This document shows, one piece after another, positions 12,701 to 24,800 of a stretch of DNA of 64,000 nt. This stretch comes from Poa pratensis. Lineage: Eukaryota > Streptophyta > Magnoliopsida > Poales > Poaceae. The translations under genes were made by a program, and so were the position numbers. The DNA lies in contig CAMZMU010000055.1 of assembly GCA_947311845.1 (NCBI GenBank), positions 21,384,465 through 21,448,464 on the forward strand. The letters run 5' to 3'. Numbering within the stretch: position 1 is the first letter of the stretch; each line of letters opens with the position of its first letter. The notes below the pieces were generated by a model. That model saw only the letters and a list, made by a program, of their open reading frames with translations. It did not search any database and was not told the DNA's origin.

Positions 12701-13992
12701 CTAATCTACGGCATCCATCGTAGATCCAACGACCTAGGTTCTACGGCCAAAAACGACCGACGTCTCCACCGGAAACATGCCGGACTTCTACCTCTACGGT
12801 GGCGCCATGGCCGGAGTAGACGATCCAGCGCTACAGAGAGACAAGGAAGGGGAAAAGCATACCGACGGATGCAGGAGATGAAGACGAACTCGACGATGCA
12901 GAAGAGGGTGGCGCGGGCGCTTCTGGTGGTCGAGAATAGCTCGCCGGAGTTGGAGAAGCGGCGGAGAGCTCCTGTCGATCAAGCTCCGCCTGATTCTGTG
13001 CACGAAAAAAAAATCACGGGACAAGATCAGGGATGTGCGCAAGGAAGAATTACGAACAAAGGAGGAGATGGGAGAGCTCGGGGTGGCTGGTACTCGCCGG
13101 ACTCGAAGAAATTTGCCGGCGACCGTGGCGGCACGTCGAGCTTGAAATCGAGCAGCCTGGGGGCTCTCGAGTTGCGGTTTTTGGGGCAAAAGATAACGGA
13201 GGGTGCGGGTTTATATGGGGCTCGATAGATTGGATAGAAACCGTTTAAACGCGGTGAATTTGCTCTGGATTTGGCTAGGCTTTCGGAGTTCTTTCTTGCG
13301 CGAGAGGTTGAAGACTGATTGCGTCACGGCTTGCGTCATGGGTGGGGCCCACCTGGCAGTGAGAGAAAGGGAGGTGGGCTGCTGCTGGGCTGCTGTCTGC
13401 TGCACGCGCGGTAGAGAAGAGATGGGCTCGGCCCAGTTAGCCCTTTTCCATTTTTTTTGTTCTCCTTTCTTTTTCGGTTTTCTGGTTTCTAAATAACTTT
13501 TAAAATATAAATCCAAAAGGATTCAAATCAATTCCTAAAATTTTGTAAAAATAAAACCTGTCAAAATAGACATTCAAAAACACTTTTCCACCAATTTTAG
13601 AAATTAATCTTTAAATTAAGTTTAAAACAATTTGACACTTAATGTCCAAATTTAAAATATGTTTTAAAACAAAATGAATGTGGCTTAAATAAAATTAAGT
13701 ACCACAATTGTAAATATTTGAAAATACTTATTTACCATAAATACAAACAAAACACAACACATAAAACCAAGTAAAAATAATAATATAAATAGCATAATTG
13801 CTATTTTATTTTTAACATTTTCTCAAATAGGTTTTCAAGTGGAACTAATTTCCAACCTTTGAAATTTTTAAATGCAAACAATGCAAGAATATGATGAATG
13901 CATGCATGAATTTTCTTTTCAAATCAACATACATATAGTTTTCAAAAAAAATTCTGATTTTTTCCAATTTTTGAAAAACTTGGGATGTTACA
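9702..13992 (-). mobile_element. Putative solo Gypsy LTR, about 4.29 kb
   Basis: On the minus strand this segment begins TGTAACATCCC and ends GTACGCTACA, the TG...CA ends expected of an LTR. The same TGTAACA start is used by the two complete Gypsy elements in this window (TGTAACAGCCC and TGTAACATCC). It is flanked by GTTAA (9697-9701) and CTTAA (13993-13997), an imperfect 5-bp target duplication (4 of 5). No gag-pol domain and no second LTR are visible inside. I therefore read it as a solo LTR left by unequal recombination, on the minus strand. It holds AT-rich tracts and a GC-rich block at about 12530-13260; open frames in that block look like chance. Confidence 0.65.
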
Positions 13993-14612
13993 CTTAATGC
14001 TTTCCAAAATTAATTGAATACCATAAACAAGCTCCCACTAACTTTTAAGAACTTTGCAATTTCCTATGAAGTTAAACATTGCTTGTTTTACTTCACATAA
14101 TTACAAAACTAATCCAACCTTTATATCATCATTTGTCTGCCACCACAGACATACTTTTTAATGACAAGTTGTGTATTCATTTAACAAAACCCTCGAGTTG
14201 TACCTAGTACACATCCTCGATAAATTTTCCTTTAAAGGAATTTGTTTTGTTAACATCTTATACAAACATACTCATTAAACAACTAGTATTGTATTCATTC
14301 AACAAAGCCCTCGAGTTGTACATTGTACACATACTCGATTACTTTTCCTTAGAGGAATATACTTTGTTAACATCTCATACAAATCTACTAGTCCCAGTTA
14401 GATCAACAAAGCTGTGCTACTGATCATCTGATCCTGATTAGTCAACTCTTGAATTTATCATAAAACCATTTATGACAAAACAAGCCTTATGATCAATTGT
14501 TCCAACAGGAATTCCTTCAAGTCTTCAACTTGAACTTGATGATATTTGCTAGTTAATATGACTCGAAGTAATGAAGGTTTGGATACTATAGCACCTTATC
14601 TTATTACTTTGT
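13993..14612. mobile_element. Right part of the split LTR-type remnant
   Basis: AT-rich, non-coding sequence resembling 2300-3060 in composition and in the GCTCCCACT phrase. Removing the LINE and the solo LTR would roughly rejoin the two parts. It contains a tandem duplication (listed separately). No gene is seen. Confidence 0.4.
14173..14393 (+). repeat. Two-copy tandem duplication, period about 118 bp
   Basis: Unit 1 starts at 14173 and unit 2 at 14291. Both read GTATTCATT(T/C)AACAAA, then CCCTCGAGTTGTAC, then TTTTCCTT and TTTGTTAACATCT at the same offsets. The copies differ by many substitutions, so the duplication is old. It lies in the non-coding remnant. Confidence 0.75.
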
Positions 14613-17082
14613 CTTTAGCATATGGACTCAAGTTTCCTAGAAACAGGGTTTGCTGAAAGATGGATCTCTTTGATGACGGCTTGTGTTAAATCAGTGAGAT
14701 ACCAAATCAGATTCAATTCTACTGAAACCGACATGTTTGTTCCTACAAGGGGTCTCCGACAGGGGGATCCGCTTTCTCCTTATTTGTTCCTTCTATGTGT
14801 GGAAGGTTTTTCTAGTCTGTTGATGCATGAAGAAGAAGTTGGTGGCATCGATGCGGTAAGGGTGGCAGAAATGCACCGTGAGTTTCACACCTATTATTTG
14901 CTGATGATTCTCTTATTCTCATGAAAACTGATATGACTAATGCAACTTCCTTGCAACAAGTTCTGGATACCCACTGTGCAAATTTGGGACAACTGGCGAG
15001 TTTAGCAAAATCAAGTATTTTCTTTTCTCCTAATACTAATGTTCTGGTGAGATCAGAAATTTGCGAGGCCCTTCATATTGATACTGAGGCACTCTCCGAC
15101 AAGTACCTTGGCCTCCTGGCATTGGTGGGAGCCGATAGGAGTGATTGATTTAAACATATCATCCAGAGGATTATCCAAAGAATTAATGGATGGAAGGAGA
15201 AAAACTTATCTATGGGAGGTATAGAAATTCTACTAAAGGCGGTTGCTCAAGCTATACCTGTATATGCTAGGTCTGTTTTCCAGATTCCGAAAGGGGTTTG
15301 CAAGAGTATGATGGATGCTATATCGGAGTTCTGGTGGGGAGATGATGAAAATAGTAAGAAAATGCATTGGATGGCATGGTGGAAACTTTGTTACCCGAAA
15401 CGACAAGGAGGGATGGGTTTTCGGGATTTCCACTCTTTCAATCTAGCAATGCTAGCAAAACAAGTGTGGCGCCTAATTACAACTCCACAATCCTTGTGTG
15501 CTCAAGTGCTTAGGGTTAAATATTTTCCCCATGGAGACATTCTCAAGGCTGGACCAAAAACAAATTCTTCATTTACCTGGCAAAGTATCCTGGCTGGGCT
15601 GTCTACCTTCAAGCGAGGCTACATCTGGAGAGTCGGCAATGGTGAACATATTAATATTTGGGATGATCCCTGGATTCCATCGAGCCCCTCAAGGAAGGTT
15701 TTGACTCCTAGAGGTATGACTGTGTACTCAAGAGTTTCTGAACTGATTTCGCCGGTGACTGGTTCTTGGGATGTACAACTTCTCCAAGATATCTTCTCTG
15801 ACGTGGATATGCAGCGGATTTTACAAATCCCTATTAACAGTCATGGGTTTGATGATTTTATTGCATGGCACTTTACAAGGCATGGACAATATACCGTTCG
15901 CTCAGGCTATCATATTCAATGGAAGGCACAGTTCGGTGCAAATGCGTCACAACTTGCGTTGGCTGGTGGTTCTGCTATTAATCCTGTATGAAGACTGTTT
16001 GGCAACTGAAAATCCCAAGCAAGGTGAAGATATTTCTTTGGCGATCGATGCATGGTATTGTTTCTTTGAAGTGCATCCTTGCAAATCGCCATGTTGGCAC
16101 TTCATCGGAGTGCCCTGTATGCCGTCTAGGTCCTGAAGATATGCGACACATGCTATTCGTTTGTCCTAGGGCTCAAGAACTTTGGCAAGAGCTAGGACTT
16201 TATGAGTATATCCAGGAAGCATCAGATATTGATCTCTCAGGTTCTGCAGTCCTGGAATACCTTCTGAAACAATCGGATAATTCATTGACAGGGTTTGAGT
16301 TTGGGCGACATGAACTTATTTCAGTAACATGCTGGTATCTCTGGTGGATTCGGCGCCAAAGGACCCACAACGAGACTGTTCCCCCACTCCCTAAGTGTAA
16401 GATGTCAATCTTAGGGATCACGGCAAATGCTTTTAGATCTTTATCACGGAAGAGAAGCCCTGAAGCTGCGAAATGGCAAAAACCTGACCCGAGGCAAATA
16501 AAGTTAAACGTTGATGCCTCATTCCATCAAGAGTCCTTTTCTGGGTCCATAGGCGCTGTTATTAGAGACTACCAAGGAAATTGCCTAGACGCAAGATGCT
16601 TGTTTCTGCCTCATGTTGCATCTGCAGCAATGGCTGAAGCGGTGGCAATGCGTGAAGGACTAGACCTTGTCAACTCTTCAGGTCATAATAATGTTCAAGC
16701 AGACTCAGACTCAATTGAGACGATTGAAGCTTGTGCGGGTGATGATTCATGGTGGAACGAGTCAGCAGCTGTCTTTGCTGATTGCGTGGACCTTGTGCCC
16801 CAGATTGGTAATGTAAAGTTCCAGCACTGCCCGAGAGAGGTCAATCAGGTTGCTCATGACTTAGCTTGCTATAGTTTTGCTCATAAATACTCTTGTAATT
16901 GGATAGATGATATCCCTAGCTTTGTCATCAGTAGTCTCATAAACGATGTAACTATAACTGTTTAAAAGCAGCAAGTTTCAGACGCACTCTTTTCCTTCCA
17001 GGGTACCTAAGGAGACTGAAACGTTTTTAATGAGGCGGCTTGCTAGTTTAATATACGAGGGGTTTTAAAGTTTCAAAAAAAA
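14613..17082 (+). mobile_element. 5'-truncated LINE with reverse transcriptase, zf-RVT and RNase H
   Basis: The element lacks ORF1, the endonuclease and the N-terminal part of the reverse transcriptase, as expected of incomplete target-primed reverse transcription. Its coding remains end at 16965, followed by about 110 bp of 3' UTR and a poly-A run at 17074-17082. Unlike the LINE at 3.07-9.67 kb, it carries a C-terminal RNase H domain, so it belongs to a different plant L1 sublineage. I found no clear target-site duplication. Confidence 0.85.
14622..16965 (+). pseudogene. LINE ORF2 3' part: RT, zf-RVT and RNase H (broken)
   Basis: The first segment holds reverse transcriptase motifs (FVPTRGLRQGDPLSPYLF near 14740). 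The YADD-equivalent FADD is present as codons near 14902-14913 but lies in another frame because of a frameshift just upstream. Frames change again near 14920 and 15145 and at about 15985. From 15212 the thumb and connection region is readable, with FWWGDDENSKKMHWMAWWKL. The zf-RVT domain has CPVCRLGPEDMRHMLFVCP at about 16110-16165. The RNase H domain (about 16495-16900) keeps the expected acidic residues: the D in NVDASF, the E in AEAVAMREGL, the D in QADSDS and the D in NQVAHDLA. This is a dead copy. Confidence 0.85.
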
Positions 17083-17541
17083 ATGACTACGCAGCATAAG
17101 TGTGGCTCTGCCACTGATCGGGCCAGTACTGGCGCATCGCGTGCGCCCACCTTCAACATCACACTCTGCGTCGACAACCGAGCCACAGAGCCATGGCACT
17201 TCAGCGCCAAGACAAATGCGACGGGCCTCGTCGTGGTGGCGTACCAGGGTGTGCCGCTCGCCGGCGCCGACCTCCCGGAGTTCAGCGTGCCGGGAGGGAT
17301 CATCAGCTCCGTGCCGATCATCGCCACAAGCGAGGGGCTGGGGATGCCCGACAAGCTGTACGACCGCATGCAGATCCAGCGCCGGCGGAAGGAGCGCGTG
17401 AAGCTGGCGGTGCACGTGACGCTGGATGGTGTGCTGCGCTGGTGCGCGGCGATACTGCACGGGCGACCACAGGGGCCATTTGTCTGCCCAAAACTCTATG
17501 GCCCAACATTTTCCCGTGTGGATCCTCGACTACTCGAGTAG
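17083..17541 (+). pseudogene. LEA_2-like gene fragment (late embryogenesis abundant group 2)
   Basis: Directly after the LINE poly-A run, an open frame of 152 codons reads like the C-terminal half of a grass LEA_2/NDR1-HIN1-like protein: FNITLCVDNRATEPW, VVVAYQGVPLAGADLPEF, IIATSEGLGMPD and LRWCAAIL. The composition is GC-rich, as in grass genes, and unlike its AT-rich neighbours. The usual N-terminal membrane segment of the family is missing; only about 30 residues precede the domain core and they look like the frame's chance extension. I read it as a truncated gene copy whose 5' part was lost where the LINE sits. Family assignment is from recognition of the pattern, not from a search. Confidence 0.6.
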
Positions 17542-18956
17542 GCGGTGTAAGTACGTAACTTGCTTACCCTATCAAAGCCTTTGGATTGAGGTTGTATAGT
17601 AGTATCATTTTGTTTTTCTTGCGAAAGACTTATTTCATATATATTTTATACTATTTTCTAGTAACATATTATAAGTGAAATTCATAGTTAAAGTTGTGTG
17701 TTGTTGACCAAAAAATTCAACTGCGTCTTGACGGGGTACTTAGTCTTTTCAGTCTCCAATTATCGGCTGATTCTACTATGAGGTGTTTTAGTATTTGGTG
17801 GACGATGTATGAAATGCACGTTTGGTGGTGGGTTAATTTGTGAGTACCGTAGCCACCGTGTCTCCCTCCAGAAAATCTAGCTGTCACAACTTCACCTCCT
17901 CCATCCGTTAGGTACATACCCCTCCTTTAACCGCTTTGCGGGGTCAAGAAGGGGGAGGGGGACTTATTATGACTGGAGATTTTAATTAAAAAATACTGTT
18001 TTCAATATATTAGGCTAGATTTTTCGATAAGTGCTCTTTGGCTGTTCGTTCAATCACGAGATCTCCTTCCCATTGTCAATGGTTGTGTTGGCATGGTCCT
18101 TTAGATTTTGCTTTGCCAAATCAATTTGTAAATGTCTCTTATGGTTGACACGAGGAGGATGGTCCTCACAATATTTGTTCTAGATTCTACATCATTGACA
18201 ATGGTGGCCCTTGGCTTCGCAATGACGTCGCTGAGGCAGTTCGGTAACTCTATCCTGAAAATTTGGTTTTTGTTCTCTTGTGGATGTTGCCTAATTACTG
18301 TAATGGATGCATTGAGCATATAGCCTTTACATTATAAGTAAAAAATCGAAATCATTGGAGAACCATCGTTGGAAGTCATAGGTGTTGTTTGGTCTCTATG
18401 TCATTTTCCTGCGGTTATCGTGAGAAGAATACAAGATTGTATCTTTCAAGAAGAAAGAGTTTGAATACCTCGATGATTTGCTAATTTCTTTTAGAGTTCG
18501 TTTTCTAATCACTAGGGACAGCTTTTCTATCATTACCATGTACTATTCACTACTATCGTATATCATGATATTGGTTGTGAAACAAAATTGTGAGCATTGA
18601 ATATGGCTATTTGTACTTACAATTTTACATTCATATTGTACGAGTAACTTCAAAACTACATTTTTCGAAAAGGGGAGTCCCAGCCTCTGCATCGAAGAGA
18701 TGCATACGGATCAAGTACCATATGCACCACCGGAAGCAACATACAGCCACGATACTCCTTCAACGATGATAAGGGTATGAACATGATCGGGTGGAGTAGC
18801 GATCAAAATTTCATTTGCCCTCTTTTTTCATCATGTGAAACAAACGAGACACAAAATATTCCTAATGAATCAAATTCTGAAAAGTATCCATTCAAACCAT
18901 AATTGTGACTAAAGTTATCGATGCATTACTCTCCGCTAAATTAAGCTAGAGAAGAC
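17542..18956. other. Intergenic, no gene seen
   Basis: AT-rich sequence with no convincing ORF, structured RNA or complete transposon. The only recognisable part is the LINE 3'-end remnant near 18660-18790. Confidence 0.6.
18661..18790 (-). mobile_element. LINE 3'-end remnant (minus strand)
   Basis: Positions 18661-18715 read TTTTTCGAAAAGGGGAGTCC followed by CAGCCTCTGCATCGA, which is the reverse complement of the LINE 3' terminus near 9630-9672, with the A-run side on the left. It is too short to carry coding sequence. Confidence 0.55.
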
Positions 18957-19241
18957 TTAGGCCCATCTTTCGACAGCTTAAAAATAAGCCACCCCCTCCC
19001 CACCTTCTCCATAAGTTGCCCAGCTTATTACTTAGAACTTCTAAGAGCATCTCTAGCAGACCCCTAATATTGCAAACCTTTATAACTCATTTACAGTTTG
19101 GTTTTTCCCGCTTTCAGAGGGTCAAAGTGCGTCGCACAGAACATAAACACTAAAGCAAACTGAAAATTAAAAAATTATGCATTCGTGGGAACACACAGAG
19201 TAGTTCATCGCAGTTCATCACCGGATCATCCGCGGCAAAAG

Positions 19242-22200
19242 TGTGGCGCCCTGACCTGACTGTTATACAGTGATGCTGTGTGTCACCGGTTAAGCGATAC
19301 AACCGGAGGTTACGGGTTTACCAATCCCCGGCCAAAACCTTTGGCAGGCGTTGCTCGGAATGGATCATCGGCAACGCAACACCCCGATTGATGCATTAAC
19401 ACAGGCACAACCCTCAATGCATAATAGAGAGACCAAGACTTGTGGAACAACTGGCACATCACAGACTCTACGACACAAAGCATTATAGTTCAACTCTTAT
19501 AATAGAGAAAGATAGCAAATGACAACCAGAGGTCACGGACCCAACATTACAACAAGCGGAAGCAAAATATGTTGTTCTAAACAACAAGATCCAAATTATG
19601 GCCTAAGAGGCCTACAGATATACACCACAGCGCCAGCTGATCTGGGATGTCCCAAGCTGCCACTGGGAACCCCAGACTACTCGTCGACGTCCACAAAGAA
19701 CCCACCTTCGAGGTCGGTGAAATCCTCCTCTGAAACAAAACAAACGACGTTGAGTTCGACAAACTCGCAAGATTAAGAGCTAATATATGCTCGATGATTA
19801 GCTTTCAAGGGTTTATGGCTGTTTTGCATAAAGCTGATTTTATTTATGAAAAACATAACTCGAAGGCATCGACTATTCAGAATATTTTCAAAAGAGGTAA
19901 GGAGTAACTCTTTCTTTCATCACCTTACTCATCATCAACCATTGTACCTGTTTCAACAAGGCACCTCCCCGAATCACCCTCGAGGAAGCTCACCTTTCTA
20001 TCATGAGTGGTACCTGTAGTACCCAGTTTTTAATCATTCCGTTAGAGTTATTCTATGGTCTTATCGTCCTTTCCCAAGTTGTCCTTAACCGTGGACACGG
20101 CTTTTCGAAAAGATTTAACCCTGCAGGGGTGTACAATGTTTGCCACGCGTACCGTCTGGCCCATTACCTAGCTTTTAGCTCTCTTCCTTGGAGAACCGGC
20201 TGGGTGGGAGCGGTGTCGACTTCTCCCTCGTTAAGGACTTTCCAGGATTATCAGTGGCGGTAGGACTGCCAGGATCACAACACCCCGCCCCACGGCCACT
20301 CATTTTCCTAACACCACCATCCTCATCCCAAATCACACCACCATCATCACGCACGCGCAAATGGAAGCCCGAACTAGAGGACCCTGGCTAGTCCCGCTCG
20401 AGTTATTTAGTCTATGAGGGTTCCTGCACTGCGAATGCATAGGCCTCACGCATGGTTGCACGCTCAGTCTTGGTTCGGGAGGTAAAGAACTCGCACCTAG
20501 GCGGCGAGAACGAGACAAAGCACCACAACCACAGTGGCCTCTCATCCCCACCTTCTTAGCATCTTATCACCTGTCACCACATTTCTCCACCATCATCTCC
20601 ACATTCCACACCTGTTTCCAACAACACATATATCCATCGTACAACTATGCATATAACTAGGCATGGCTAAGCATCACATAGCATTTATAAGTATCTCGGC
20701 CAACAACACAAACCTATGGATAATAGGAGGGGAAACAGATAATGGCATAGGGAAAAATTAATGCAACTATAGGATACTCTAATCCGACAAAAGTTGACAT
20801 TTAGAACCGCATGCAATATTATAGTGGAGAAAATATTTGCGGAAACATAGGATAAGATATGCTCAGCGGGGGATTACGCTTGCCTTGCTGATACGGCTGG
20901 TAGTACGGATCGTCACAAGACGGGGGTGGCACTTCACCTCCTTGATCTACCGATGCACAAAAAACACCGGAAAAGCAATCAACACATGGCAATTGTGCAA
21001 TGCATACAAAGGATGATGATATGACATTTTAAATGCACCCTAGAAACTTTAAACAGGACCAGCCAATTAAATGGGGTCCCCGTTATATTTATCGCATAAT
21101 TTGGAAGAACCCCATATTAAAACTTAATGAGTGCCATGACTACTAGAGCACCTTATTGTAATTGTGATCGATGATGCATGATGATAGAGATTGTGGATCA
21201 CTTATGATTTTCTGAGCATTTTGATATAAGGAACACATTTTTCCGAGGTCCCGGTCAAAAGTTATTAGTTTTAGAATTTCCTCCTTTTTAAATTATTCTT
21301 TTAATAAATTAAATCCAACGATGAAAAAAAAATATAAGTACCCGACTCGAGGGAGGGGATGGTATACTGGAATCATCGGAGTTCGATACTCTACACGCGG
21401 GAGGGGGAGCGGGGACATGTACTATCGAAAGGGAAAGGAAAAAAGGAAAACTGCACAATTTTCTGCACAGGCCGGAATTTCCGGTCCACCAGTGCTCATG
21501 GGCCGGAGTTTCCGGTCCAGCAATTTTCAGCCCAACGACGGCAGTCACTGGACGCGGGCCGGAGTTACACCGGAGTTGGGCCGGAATCTCCGGTCGAGAA
21601 CTAACGAAACTGAACGAGGAAAAAGAAAAGAGCGCACGGTGACAGTGCGACGTGAGCGCGGCGCGGCAAGGATGCGACGGTGGCGCGCGACACAGCGGCG
21701 AGGGATGGGCATGGGGAGAAGCAGCATCTCACCCTGGTCTCGTGGGTGGTCTCGGCGTGGCCGGAGGTGGACGGACGGCGGCGAAATCAACCGGCGAGGC
21801 CGCGGCGGAGCTTCGGCCGGCGGCGGGGAAACGGCGATGGCGACGGCGATTCGTGACGTTCCGCGTTGATTCCTTCCGCGTGGAGGTAGAGGAGAGCACG
21901 ACGGAGCTTTCTCCGGTCCTCGATTTGAGCGGGGGCGCTCAGGCGACGGAGACGAGCTCGGCGAGTCCGGCGGCCATGGCGGCTCGGGAGGGAAGAGATG
22001 GGGAGCAGAGGAGCAGGGGGAACGGGGCAGCACGGGGTGGGGCCTCGAGGAGCTCCTCTTCCAGGGGAGGCAGAGCAGGGGGGGCGGCGCGCAAGGAGGG
22101 CATGGCGACGAGGTGGTCCGGTGGCAGCGACGCGACCGTGTCACTACAGGGACGAAGAAGATGGCAAACTTCCGAAAACCCCCCTAGAGCTTCTATTTCT

Positions 22201-22734
22201 AACATGGACAGGTCCTCCATTATTTACGAATAAGTCCTTTTCAGTTCTGGACAAAATTTACAGCAGCTGTATTTGAATTAAATCAGGTATTTGAATACTT
22301 CCAAAAATTCTGAGAAAATTTGGGGAGGCTCCTCATGTTATGTAGAAGTACCCCAAACTTTGGTGTGGCAAAATAAAATTGTTTGGACCACCTTTGTTAA
22401 TAGGGTTGACTTAGGGCATTTTTGCTAAATTCAAAGATGTGGCTCCTTTAACAATTTGAAGCAAAAGCAAAATACTTGTTTTGAGCTCTTGGAACTTCCT
22501 TGACAAATATAAGATGTCAAGAAAATTTTGTTTTGCAACTTTGAGTGCCATCATCGTGTGGAAGTTTTGTTCGAGCACTTTGGGCATTTTGTTTTAGCAA
22601 CTCAATATCATTTCGATATCAATGTTGTATCAATTCAGAAGAGACATGTTTATGCATGGATGCCATGATGCAATTAACACAAAAGTGGAAAAAAATTACA
22701 CAGGTTTTTAGGTTCTCAATTTTGGGCTGTTACA
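19242..22734 (-). repeat. Gypsy element 1, 3' LTR (3493 bp)
   Basis: On the plus strand it starts TGTGGCGCCCTGACC and ends GGGCTGTTACA. It matches 27744-31206 along its length with small indels, for example extra bases near 19565-19580 and 19895-19900. A GC-rich block at about 21400-22150 contains large open frames on both strands; the same frames occur in the other LTR and are not conserved proteins. Confidence 0.9.
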
Positions 22735-22748
22735 ACTCTACCCTCCTT
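22735..22748 (-). promoter_or_regulatory. Polypurine tract of Gypsy element 1
   Basis: On the minus strand AAGGAGGGTAGAGT directly abuts the 3' LTR start TGTAAC. A purine run in this place primes plus-strand DNA synthesis in LTR retrotransposons. Confidence 0.75.
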
Positions 22749-24800
22749 ACAGGAATCTCGTCCCAAGATTCTAAGATTGCGAGAAGAAGTCGGATACTCC
22801 TCACGAAGACTAGACTCTCGTTCCCAAGTTGCTTCATCCTCGGAGTGGTGAGACCACTGACTTTGAGGAACTTGGTAGTCTTGTTCCGGGTCTTTCTTTC
22901 AGCTTCATCCAAGACACGGATAGGATGCTCACGATAAGTGAGGTCTTCTTGTAGATCTAGCTCTTCATGATTGACCCCATGGATAGGATCCTTGAAACAC
23001 CGGCGAAGTTGGGAGACATGAAACACATCATGTACATTTGGGAATTTGACCGGTAACTCCAACTTATAAGAAAGATCTCCTCGCTTTTCTAGAACGGTGA
23101 AGGGACCAACATAGCGAGGGCCAATTTCCCTTTGATTCCGAAGCGGCGAACGCCACGAAGGGGAGAGACACGGAGATAAGCTTTATCACCAATTTCATAG
23201 TGAATTTCCTGATGATGTTTATCATAGTAGCTCTTCTGCCTAGACTGAGCAATCTTCAGATTCTCTCTTATGATTCGAACCTTCTCCTCAGCTTCATTGA
23301 TCACATCAGGACCAAAGAGTGCTCTCTCTCCGTCTCGGACCAATTTAGAGGAGTGCGGCATTTTCTTCCATATAGAGCCTCGAATGGAGCCATGCCCAGA
23401 CTAGCTTGATAGCTATTGTTGTAGGAGAACTCCGCGAAAGGGAGATACTTTTCCCAACCCTTGCCAAAAGAGATACACATGCCCGAAGCATGTCTTCCAA
23501 CACTTGGTTCACTCTTTCGGTCTGACCATCAGTTTGGGGATGGTAGGCGGTACTGAAGTTGAGACGGGACCCCATAGCAGTTTGGAAACTCTGCCAAAAC
23601 TTGGAGACAAAGATACTTCCACGGTCCGATATGATCCTCAGAGGGACCCCATGCAATGGAACAATACGAGCCAAATATAAGTCAGCAAGTTGACTTGCCC
23701 GTATATCATCACGGACTGGTAGGAAGTGAGCAACCTTGGAAAGACGATCAATGATTACCCAGATAGCATTGTTGCCCTTTTGAGATCGGGGAAACCCGGT
23801 GATGAAGTCCATACCAATTTCATCCCATTTCCACTCGGGGACTGCAATAGGGCGAAGAGTGCCGGCAGGTCTTTGATGTTCAGCCTTTACCCGTCGACAG
23901 GTGTCGCATTCAGCAACATACTTGGCAATTTCTCGTTTCATACGAGTCCACCAGAATAGTGGTCGAAGGTCTTGGTACATCTTGGTACTACCGGGATGAA
24001 TAGAGAGAGGAGATTCATGAGCTTCTTGGAGGATCAGCCCTCTCAATTTTGTTTCTTTGGCACAACCAAGCGGTCACCAAAATAAACAACTCCGGATTCA
24101 TTGACAGAAAAACATTTTGCCTTCCCGCTAGCAATGTTCTCTTTGATTTTCTGAATACCCTTGTCACGAGTTTGAGCATCCTTAATCTGGTCTACAAGAG
24201 TAGATTTGATCTCCAGATTTGCAAGGTAGCCGGAGGGAACAATTTCCAGGTTCAAACGGGCGAACTCTTCATGAGGGCAGGTTGGGCCTTCTCAATCATC
24301 AGATTGTTGCAATAGGACTTCCGACTTAGCGCGTCAGCCACGACGTTTGCTTTGCCGGGTTGATAGTTCAGACTCACATTGTAGTCCGTGATTAACTCCA
24401 ACCAACGCCTTTGCCTGAGATTTAAATCCGGCTGGGTGAAGAGGTACTTCAGACTCTTGTGATCCGAGAAGATCTCGCAACGGTTACCAAACAGGTATGG
24501 TCTCCATTGCTTCAAAGCATAAACCACCGCGGCAAGTTCTAGATCATGAGTTGGGTAGTTGAGCTCATGCGGCTTAATTGGCGAGAAGCATATGCCACCA
24601 CATGGCCATCTTGCATCAATACACAACCCAACCTTGTAGAGAGGCGTCACAGAAGACGACGAAATCCTTGCTCGTGTCCGGCAGGACAAGCACAGGAGCG
24701 GAGTGAGCTTGGCTTTCAGTGTTTGAAACTCTCTTCAGCTTCGGCCGACCATACAAACTTTTTATCCTTCTTGAGAAGGTCAGTCAGGCCTTGGCTATCT
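22745..24800 (-). pseudogene. Gypsy element 1 pol 3' part: RNase H, integrase, chromodomain-like tail
   Basis: RNase H is read at about 24250-24800 ([49 protein letters not shown]). Integrase (about 23300-24130) has the zinc-binding H-H-C-C pattern ([13 protein letters not shown] ... CDTCRRVK). The catalytic D,D,E appear as D in GMDFITG, D in IISDRG and E in DGQTERVNQVLED. The C-terminal part (22745-23062) reads VHDVFHVSQLRRC and YREHPIRVLDEAERKTRN, the fold preceding a chromodomain-like end; a frameshift after KFLKV truncates it. Frame changes also occur near 23090, 23345-23470 and 24046. Confidence 0.85.

Noticed and set aside
21545..22144. Long overlapping open frames of up to 200 codons on both strands, repeated near 29893-30747
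   Set aside because: They lie at the same place in both LTRs of Gypsy element 1, are GC-rich with Arg/Pro/Ser bias, and read open in several frames at once. Typical chance frames of LTR DNA.
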